This document shows, piece by piece, positions 6,327-11,029 of a stretch of 11,029 bases of DNA. Each line of letters starts with the position of its first letter. Position 1 is the stretch's first letter. Where the stretch lies: NCBI GenBank assembly GCA_934589155.1, contig CAKTNP010000039.1, positions 1 through 11,029 of the forward strand, given 5' to 3'. Origin of the DNA: an uncultured Oscillospiraceae bacterium (GTDB taxonomy: Bacteria > Bacillota > Clostridia > Oscillospirales > Oscillospiraceae). Under the pieces are notes generated by a model. That model did not search any database, had not been told where the DNA came from, and saw nothing but the letters and a program-made list of their open reading frames with translations. The position numbers were made by a program, and so were the translations under genes.

Positions 6327-7919
6327 ATGAAAAAGACAATTTCCGTTTTGCTGGTGCTGGTCTTGACGCTGACTCTGCTGGCCGGCTGCGGCAGCAAGAC
6401 TCCCACCGGTACCACGGCGCCGGAGACCACGGCTGCCCCCACGGAGACCCAGGCGGCGGAGATCGATTACGCCAACAGCACCGTCATCCTCTACACCGGC
6501 AATGTCCGGGGCAACGGGGAGTTGTACCCCCAGATCGCCGCCGCCAAGGCCCGGTATGAGGCCAAGGGGGCCACGGTGTACCTGGTGGACGCGGGCAACT
6601 ATATGCAGGGCACCGCCCTGGCCAACTCCGACCGGGGCCTGACGATTTACAACCTGATGGAGGCCGCAGGCTACGACGTGGCCGGCATGGGCGTGTATGA
6701 GTTCGTGTACGGTCCCGCCACCACCGGCGTTATGTACCATGGCAATCTGACGAAGTACTACACCCAGGCGGAGCTGTACCGGGGGACCGACGAGCTGGAG
6801 TACCAGAAGAACTCTCCCCGGGCCGAGGAAAAGGTCATGGCCACCCGGGAGGCCAAGGCACCCGCTGCCTTCACCGTGATCTGCTCCAATCTGGAGGAGA
6901 ACCGGGATGTCGTCGTCGACTACGAAGTCAAATACAATGATTTCGAGGAAAATACAGTGCTGGGCGACGGCCTGAAGGTAGGTTTTGTGTCCAGCGTGCC
7001 GGAGGACCTGGCGGACTATCTGCAGGACGGCTTTTTGCAGAACTATGTTCTTCGGGAGGCGGTTCAGCCGGAGTGCGACGTGCTGGTGGCTCTGGGCGGC
7101 GGCACCGGTGACATTGTGATCGAGGCTCCCGCCGACGGCGAAGTTGTGGTGGGGGCTTATGTGATCGACAACGACACCCGGGCCATCACCCAGGAAACCA
7201 TGGATCTGTCCGGCAGCGACGAGACCGTGGCCGCTCTGGTAAGCTCTGCGGAGACCTCTCCCGTGGCCTTCCGGTCCCAGGTGACCCTGGACGGCGCCGA
7301 CCGGGACAGCCGCAGCGGCCAGACCAATCTGGGCTCCCTGGTGACCGACGCACTGAAGTGGTACGGCGAGACCTATGTGGAGGACCGGAAGGACGTGCCC
7401 CTGGTGGCCATTCAGAACGGCGGCAACTGCGACAACTTCATCTATCCGGGAGATGTGACGGAGCGAGATCTGCTGTGGGCCCTGCCCTTCTCCCCCTTGG
7501 GCGTCGGCATCGAGTACATGACGGGAGCGGAGCTGCTGGAGACCCTGGAGGCCGCCACGCAGACGAGCCCCTGCCCGGGCTGGGCCCAGGTGTCCGGCCT
7601 GGAGTACACCGTGGATGAGAGCCTTGCCTATGACATGGGGGAGGAGTACGGCGACTTTTTCAAGGCCAATTCCGTGAACCGGGTGACCATCACCTCCGTG
7701 GGAGGCCAGCCCTTTGACGAGAACGCCGCCTACGCCGTGATCGCGGACAACTTTCTCATGAACGGCAGCGACACCTATTACATCTTCGGCCAAATCAAGC
7801 AGACCGGGGAGAATTACGTGGAAGTCAGCAATAAAAATGGTTTGCTGACCCGGGATATTGTGGCTCTGTATGTGACGGAGGTCCTGGGCGGCACCGTAGG
7901 CAGCCAGTACGCCGATTAA
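6327..7919 (+). CDS. UshA/5'-nucleotidase-family lipoprotein with degenerate metallophosphatase site (predicted pseudoenzyme)
   Basis: A 530-residue protein; purine-rich ribosome binding sequence AAGGAAGGGAAGGA precedes the ATG. It has a lipoprotein signal with lipobox LLAGC (C21) and a Thr/Pro/Ala linker to about residue 45. Residues 50-290 align by eye with the UshA/CpdB metallophosphatase domain, and 310-525 with the 5'-nucleotidase C-terminal domain (TNLGSLVTDAL 333-343, VAIQNGGN 360-367, PGDVTERDLLWALPF 374-388, MTGAELLETLE 398-408, QVSGLEYTVD 421-430). The family N-terminal motif NDxHG reads GNVRG (58-62), the GD ligand reads DAGN (88-91), and GNHEFD reads GVYEFV (122-127). The later histidine motifs around DVLVALGGGTGD (251-262) and the GHxH position also lack histidine. 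All expected metal ligands therefore look substituted while the fold seems intact. The family hydrolyses nucleotides or cyclic nucleotides; this member more likely binds a ligand without catalysis. It is monocistronic, with its own promoter and terminator. Confidence 0.85.
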   Translation: MKKTISVLLVLVLTLTLLAGCGSKTPTGTTAPETTAAPTETQAAEIDYANSTVILYTGNVRGNGELYPQIAAAKARYEAKGATVYLVDAGNYMQGTALANSDRGLTIYNLMEAAGYDVAGMGVYEFVYGPATTGVMYHGNLTKYYTQAELYRGTDELEYQKNSPRAEEKVMATREAKAPAAFTVICSNLEENRDVVVDYEVKYNDFEENTVLGDGLKVGFVSSVPEDLADYLQDGFLQNYVLREAVQPECDVLVALGGGTGDIVIEAPADGEVVVGAYVIDNDTRAITQETMDLSGSDETVAALVSSAETSPVAFRSQVTLDGADRDSRSGQTNLGSLVTDALKWYGETYVEDRKDVPLVAIQNGGNCDNFIYPGDVTERDLLWALPFSPLGVGIEYMTGAELLETLEAATQTSPCPGWAQVSGLEYTVDESLAYDMGEEYGDFFKANSVNRVTITSVGGQPFDENAAYAVIADNFLMNGSDTYYIFGQIKQTGENYVEVSNKNGLLTRDIVALYVTEVLGGTVGSQYAD

Positions 7920-7924
7920 AAACC

Positions 7925-7967
7925 AAGGACCCCGCCGGGTGGCCGGCGGGGTCCTTCTGCTTTCTTT
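7925..7967 (+). terminator. Intrinsic terminator after the nucleotidase-like gene
   Basis: A perfect 14-bp stem (AAGGACCCCGCCGG at 7925-7938 with CCGGCGGGGTCCTT at 7943-7956) with a GTGG loop begins 5 bases after the stop and is followed by the T-rich CTGCTTTCTTTT. A strong terminator. Confidence 0.9.
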
Positions 7968-7973
7968 TGCGCC

Positions 7974-7989
7974 GTGGAATCGTTTCAAA
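7974..7989. promoter_or_regulatory. Degenerate CG-centred LacI/CcpA-like half-palindrome
   Basis: GTGGAATCGTTTCAAA has the CG centre of LacI-family operators and matches the cre consensus (WTGNAANCGNWNNCW) at all but two constrained positions. It lies about 200 bases before the main operator; a role as an auxiliary site is only a suggestion. Confidence 0.25.
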
Positions 7990-8016
7990 TGCGAAAATTC
8001 AGAGTAAAAACCGCCA

Positions 8017-8030
8017 TTGTATCCATACAA
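8017..8030. repeat. Short perfect inverted repeat TTGTAT-CC-ATACAA
   Basis: A perfect 6-bp inverted repeat with a 2-base centre lies in the AT-rich leader region upstream of the sugar ABC operon. It has no T tract and no obvious promoter overlap. It may be a regulator site; nothing identifies the protein. Confidence 0.3.
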
Positions 8031-8072
8031 AGGCTTCACGCGTGCAATCTGAAGTTGTTGTTCTGCACAATT

Positions 8073-8105
8073 TTGGGAACGTTTATTTGTTGGAAACGTG
8101 GAAAC
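8073..8105. promoter_or_regulatory. Two adjacent degenerate LacI/CcpA-type operator sequences upstream of the sugar promoter
   Basis: TTGGGAACGTTTATT (8073-8087) and TTGGAAACGTGGAAAC (8090-8105) each keep a left half-site nearly or exactly identical to that of the perfect palindrome at 8171, with the same CG centre, but have poor right halves (each with two mismatches to the cre consensus). Their centres are 17 bases apart and lie just upstream of the -35 region, where a second operator for looping, or an activator, could bind. Confidence 0.4.
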
Positions 8106-8127
8106 TGATTTATTTGCACAAAAAGTG

Positions 8128-8156
8128 TTGCAAATGATAAATGGAGGGTGTATAGT
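8128..8156 (+). promoter_or_regulatory. Promoter of the sugar ABC transporter operon
   Basis: TTGCAA (8128-8133), a 17-base spacer and TATAGT (8151-8156). Transcription would begin near 8163, directly before the palindromic operator. An inverted repeat TTTGCA (8113-8118)/TGCAAA (8129-8134) surrounds the -35. Confidence 0.65.
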
Positions 8157-8170
8157 ATGGACATAAGGAA

Positions 8171-8186
8171 TTGGAAACGTTTCCAA
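8171..8186. promoter_or_regulatory. Perfect 16-bp LacI-family operator / cre site
   Basis: TTGGAAACGTTTCCAA is a perfect palindrome with a central CG and satisfies the whole cre consensus of CcpA as well as the general LacI-family operator form. It lies 15 bases after the -10 hexamer, overlapping or just after the expected transcription start, so a bound protein should block transcription of the sugar transporter genes. The sequence alone does not separate CcpA from a pathway-specific LacI-family repressor. Confidence 0.8.
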
Positions 8187-8213
8187 ATCCAAATTGATTT
8201 AGGAGGAAATATC

Positions 8214-9581
8214 ATGAAGAAGATCATTGCACTGCTTCTGGCTGTGGTGATGGTTCTGGGCCTGGCCGCATGCTCCGGCAGCAAGACCCCGACGGAAACC
8301 ACCCCCAAGTCCAGCGACACCACCAAGACCACCGAGGGCGGCGAGACCGAGCCCGCCAAGACCGAAGCCAAGGGCTCCGTGTACTACCTGAACTTCAAGC
8401 CCGAGGCCGACGCTGCCTGGCAGGAGCTGGCCAAGACCTACACCGCGCTCACCGGCGTGCCCGTTACCGTGGTCACCGCCGCTTCCGGCACCTATGATGA
8501 TACCCTGACCGCTGAGATGGACAAGAGCGCTGCTCCCACCCTGTTCCAGTGCGGCAACCAGGGCGCCATCGATTCCTGGGGCGACTACTGCATGGACCTG
8601 CGGGGCACCGATGTGTACAACGAGATGACCACCGATTCCTTCAACCTCCACGGCGAGAATGGAGAGGTCCTTTCCATCGGCTATTGCTATGAGGCCTTCG
8701 GCATCATTGTCAACAAGGCCCTGCTGGAGAAGGCCGGTCACTCTCTGGACGAGATCACCAACTTTGACACTCTGAAGGCCGTGGCTGACGATATTCACGC
8801 CCGCGCTTCCGAGTTGGGATTCGATGCCTTCACCTCCGCCGGTCTGGACGGCTCCTCTTCCTGGCGTTTCTCCGGCCACCTGGCCAACATGCCCCTGTTC
8901 TACGAATTCCGGGATGATAACGTGACCGCCAAGCCCGCCACCATTAAGGGTACCTACCTGGACAACTACAAGAAGATCTGGGATCTGTACATCACCGATT
9001 CCGCTACCACCGGCGCAGCCCTCGCTACCGCCACCGGCGACCAGGCTGAGGCTGAGTTTGGTCAGGGCCAGGCTGTGTTCTATCAGAACGGCTCTTGGGA
9101 GTATGACAAGCTCACCAATACCACCGACGGCTTCGGTATGAACCCCGACGACCTGGCCATGATCCCCATCTACTGCGGTGTGGACGGCGAGGAGAAGGCC
9201 GGACTCTGCGCCGGTACCGAGAACTGCTGGGCCGTGAATGCCGAGGCCAGCGAGGATGACATTCAGGCCACTCTGGACTTCCTGTACTGGGTCGTGACCT
9301 CCGAGGAGGGCACCACTATGCTGGCACAGCAGTTCGGCCCTGCTCCCTTCAAGAGCGCCAAGGAGCCCGAGAACGTGTTCTTCGCACAGGCCAATGAGTA
9401 CACCGCCAAGGGTAACTACGTGGTCACCTGGGCCTTTAACTGGACGCCTGCCGTGGATGACTGGCGTGCCGGCGTGGTTGATGCTCTGACCCAGTACTCT
9501 GCCGGTACCGGTGAATGGTCCGCTGTGGAGACTGCCTTCGTGGACGGCTGGGCCACCATGTATGCAAAGGACATGGGCTGA
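8214..9581 (+). CDS. Extracellular solute-binding lipoprotein of a CUT1-type sugar ABC importer
   Basis: A 455-residue protein. The start is the ATG at 8214 with AGGAGG at 8201-8206; an in-frame GTG at 8148 would lie at the promoter -10 and include the operator, so it is rejected. The signal peptide ends in lipobox LAAC (C20), followed by a Ser/Thr/Pro/Lys-rich tether to about residue 54. The rest fits a family 1 (MalE/UgpB-like) binding protein: an N-terminal lobe with YYLNFKPEADAAWQELAKTY, the hinge-region segment around SIGYCYEAFGIIVNKALLEKAG, a GQAVFYQNGSWEY segment (extracytoplasmic sugar-binding pattern) and a tryptophan-rich C-terminal part (WAFNWTPAVDDW). It captures a sugar or oligosaccharide outside the cell and delivers it to the two downstream permeases. 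The sugar is not predictable. The length is usual for the family. The ATPase subunit is not in the window; in Firmicutes a shared MsmK-type ATPase often serves such importers. Confidence 0.92.
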   Translation: MKKIIALLLAVVMVLGLAACSGSKTPTETTPKSSDTTKTTEGGETEPAKTEAKGSVYYLNFKPEADAAWQELAKTYTALTGVPVTVVTAASGTYDDTLTAEMDKSAAPTLFQCGNQGAIDSWGDYCMDLRGTDVYNEMTTDSFNLHGENGEVLSIGYCYEAFGIIVNKALLEKAGHSLDEITNFDTLKAVADDIHARASELGFDAFTSAGLDGSSSWRFSGHLANMPLFYEFRDDNVTAKPATIKGTYLDNYKKIWDLYITDSATTGAALATATGDQAEAEFGQGQAVFYQNGSWEYDKLTNTTDGFGMNPDDLAMIPIYCGVDGEEKAGLCAGTENCWAVNAEASEDDIQATLDFLYWVVTSEEGTTMLAQQFGPAPFKSAKEPENVFFAQANEYTAKGNYVVTWAFNWTPAVDDWRAGVVDALTQYSAGTGEWSAVETAFVDGWATMYAKDMG

Positions 9582-9598
9582 TTTTAGAATTCCCAAGC

Positions 9599-9622
9599 GG
9601 GGGCGGGCACCTGCCCGCCCCC
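9599..9622 (+). terminator. GC-rich hairpin between binding-protein and permease genes (partial terminator or mRNA-stabilising structure)
   Basis: GGGGGCGGGC (9599-9608) pairs perfectly over 10 bp with GCCCGCCCCC (9613-9622) around an ACCT loop, 18 bases after the stop. No T tract follows, so it is unlikely to terminate fully. Hairpins here in sugar ABC operons commonly protect the binding-protein mRNA so that it is made in excess over permeases. A further 106 bases separate it from the permease gene, with a small GGAG-AAAT-CTCC hairpin at about 9636-9647 and no clear new promoter. Confidence 0.6.
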
Positions 9623-9728
9623 TGCGTCATAAATAGGAGAAATCTCCCAGGACCCGGAGACTGCCGCCTGCAGGGAGACAGCCTGCGGTGCTTTGGAGAT
9701 TGAAAATTAGCGTAAAGGAGAATTGCTT

Positions 9729-10628
9729 ATGAAGTCCCACCGTAGAAAGCCGGACCGAGCGGCCCTGAACTCCCGCCTGATCCGCAGGCCTATCCAGAGG
9801 TGCTTCGCTCTGTTCCTGCTGCCCACCTTTGCCGCCTTCTGCATCGGCTTCCTGTATCCCTTTGCGAAAGGTCTGTTTCTGTCCTTCTGCAATTTCAAAA
9901 CCACCAGCAAGTGGGATTTCACTGGCCTGACCAATTACATCAAGGCCTTCCAGGATTCCAGCTTCCGCTATTCCTTCTGCTTTACGGCTCTGTATGCTCT
10001 GGTATCCCTGTTGGTTGTCAACGTGCTGGCCTTTGCCGTGGCCTATGCACTAACCCGGGGCATTAAGGGCTCCAACCTGTTCCGTACCGTGTTCTTTATG
10101 CCCAACCTCATCGGCGGCATCGTCCTGGGCTATATTTGGTCCATGATCTTTGACGGCATCCTGTCCCGGTACGGTACCTCCATTCTTCTGGATACCAAGC
10201 TGGGCTTCTGGGGCTTGGTCATACTGGTGGCCTGGCAGCAGATCGGCTATATGATGATCATATACATCGCAGGGCTTCAGGCCGTGCCGGAGGATATGCT
10301 GGAGGCTGCCAAAATCGACGGCGCTTCTGCCTGGACTACCCTATGGAAGATCACCATTCCCAACGTCATGCCCTCCATCACCATCTGCACCTTCCTGACC
10401 CTGACAAACTCCTTCAAGCTCTATGATCAGAACCTGGCACTGACCGAGGGCCGCCCCTTCCAGGGCGTGATCCACACCACGGAAATGCTGGCTCTGAACA
10501 TCGTCAATTCCAATACCGTCAAGACCCGTGGCGTTGGCCAGGCCAAGGCCGTTCTGTTCTTCGTACTGGTGGCGGCCATCGGCGTGATCCAGCTCATGGC
10601 TACCCGGAAAAAGGAGGTGCAGCAGTAA
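9729..10628 (+). CDS. Sugar ABC transporter permease, MalF/UgpA-type
   Basis: A 299-residue protein with six predicted membrane segments (about 26-50, 84-108, 118-140, 158-182, 212-227 and 272-290). The binding-protein-dependent permease signature (EAA loop) is clear at 192-211: EAAKIDGASAWTTLWKITIP, which docks on the ATPase. The start is taken at ATG 9729 with AAAGGAG at 9714-9720, 8 bases before it; a TTG six bases upstream would sit only two bases from the Shine-Dalgarno and is rejected. It pairs with the next gene to form the membrane channel of the importer. The last base of its TAA is the first base of the next ATG, so translation is coupled. Confidence 0.93.
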   Translation: MKSHRRKPDRAALNSRLIRRPIQRCFALFLLPTFAAFCIGFLYPFAKGLFLSFCNFKTTSKWDFTGLTNYIKAFQDSSFRYSFCFTALYALVSLLVVNVLAFAVAYALTRGIKGSNLFRTVFFMPNLIGGIVLGYIWSMIFDGILSRYGTSILLDTKLGFWGLVILVAWQQIGYMMIIYIAGLQAVPEDMLEAAKIDGASAWTTLWKITIPNVMPSITICTFLTLTNSFKLYDQNLALTEGRPFQGVIHTTEMLALNIVNSNTVKTRGVGQAKAVLFFVLVAAIGVIQLMATRKKEVQQ

Positions 10629-11029
10629 TGAAAAAGTCCTCTGCCACTCTGACCCAGGAGCGGCTCCACAAGCGGATCCTCACCGTGGTGTTCGCGCTGC
10701 TGGCGGTGGTGTACCTGCTGCCTATCTTCCTGGTCCTCATGAACTCCTTCAAGGACAACGCCTATATCAATACCGAGACCTTCGCACCGCCCAGCAGCAA
10801 CTCCTTCGCGGGTCTGAAGAATTATGAAAAGGGCCTAACCTTTGGCAACTATCCCTTCCTGAGATCCGCTGGCTACAGCTTGTTTATCACCATCGTTTCC
10901 TCTGCCCTGATCCTGCTGTGTACTTCCATGGCCGCATGGTATATTTCCCGGGTGGGGAGCCTCCTGTGCCGGATCGTCTATTATCTCTGCGTGTTCTCTA
11001 TGGTGGTGCCCTTCCAGATGGTCATGTTC
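10628..11029 (+). CDS. Sugar ABC transporter permease, MalG/UgpE-type (3' end outside window)
   Basis: The first 134 residues of an open frame that continues past the window end. The ATG shares one base with the preceding stop and has AAGGAGG at 10611-10617, 10 bases upstream. It shows a basic N-terminus, a first membrane segment at about 17-38 (VVFALLAVVYLLPIFLVLMN), the typical MalG-family NSFKD motif right after it (39-43), the external segment LKNYEKGLTFGNYPFLRSAGYSLFI (start at 63, the usual N-S/NY...F.NS region) and two further membrane segments. The EAA loop would lie beyond the window. It is the second half of the heterodimeric channel with the MalF-like protein. Confidence 0.92.
   Translation, partial: MKKSSATLTQERLHKRILTVVFALLAVVYLLPIFLVLMNSFKDNAYINTETFAPPSSNSFAGLKNYEKGLTFGNYPFLRSAGYSLFITIVSSALILLCTSMAAWYISRVGSLLCRIVYYLCVFSMVVPFQMVMF

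Noticed and set aside
6303..8192. 629-residue antisense open frame opposite the nucleotidase-like gene.
   Set aside because: It spans a strong terminator and a promoter region and has His/Gly/Val-rich shadow composition; the opposite strand encodes a recognisable two-domain protein.
8148..8213. In-frame N-terminal extension of the solute-binding protein from a GTG at 8148.
   Set aside because: It would start at the promoter -10 hexamer and put the operator inside the coding region; the ATG at 8214 has AGGAGG and begins a normal lipoprotein signal.
8199..9596. 465-residue antisense open frame opposite the solute-binding protein gene.
   Set aside because: Composition is Gly/His/Val-rich without motifs, and the plus strand encodes a complete binding protein with signal peptide and ribosome binding site.
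9723..9728. TTG start six bases before the MalF-like ATG.
   Set aside because: It leaves only two bases after the Shine-Dalgarno; the ATG at 9729 has proper spacing.
1..11029. CRISPR array, tRNA or rRNA genes, insertion sequence ends or integrase.
   Set aside because: No regularly spaced repeats, cloverleaf-like sequences, transposase motifs or terminal inverted repeats with target duplications were seen on reading either strand.

Overview
The window looks like chromosomal DNA of a GC-rich member of the Clostridia, most like the Oscillospiraceae/Ruminococcaceae-type gut Firmicutes. The reasons are strong AGGAGG-type ribosome binding sites, near-consensus sigma-A promoters, lipobox lipoproteins, an ECF-type vitamin/metal uptake component, a perfect cre-type palindrome, and high-GC codon use that leaves many long antisense shadow ORFs. 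Genus is inference.

Layout. (1) Bases 1-132 are the C-terminal end of a tRNA-binding OB-fold protein, probably methionyl-tRNA synthetase, followed by an intrinsic terminator. (2) Bases 247-1709 on the minus strand are a two-gene operon: an ECF-transporter S component, then a SAM-dependent methyltransferase that carries a histidine-rich linker and a helical C-terminal extension. It ends at a symmetric, probably bidirectional terminator (191-230). (3) A 133-bp divergent promoter region (1710-1842) has back-to-back -10/-35 pairs flanking one palindrome. (4) Bases 1843-6235 on the plus strand are a tightly coupled operon: MoxR AAA+ ATPase, DUF58 protein, a polytopic protein in the TgpA/DUF4129 position that lacks a transglutaminase core, and a lipoprotein with two InlB B-repeats and a possible half periplasmic-binding-protein domain. 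(5) Bases 6327-7919 encode a lipoprotein with UshA/5'-nucleotidase architecture whose metallophosphatase metal ligands all appear substituted. It has its own promoter (again with an inverted repeat around the -35) and a strong terminator. (6) From 8214 to the window end is a CUT1-type sugar ABC importer: solute-binding lipoprotein, MalF-like permease and a truncated MalG-like permease. It is preceded by a 294-bp regulatory region with a perfect TTGGAAAC/GTTTCCAA operator plus degenerate copies.

How the parts work together. The MoxR-DUF58-membrane protein-lipoprotein set probably forms one envelope-associated chaperone/assembly system acting on surface proteins. The adjacent pseudo-nucleotidase lipoprotein is a separate transcription unit but could be a ligand-binding surface protein. 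The sugar ABC operon looks controlled by CcpA and/or a local LacI-family repressor, and a GC-rich hairpin after the binding-protein gene probably favours high binding-protein mRNA. The ECF/methyltransferase pair looks like a small-molecule or metal-cofactor uptake-and-modification unit of unknown substrate.

The best candidates for something undescribed are the His-rich methyltransferase-ECF pair, the catalytically dead-looking nucleotidase, and the transglutaminase-less MoxR operon with its B-repeat lipoprotein.
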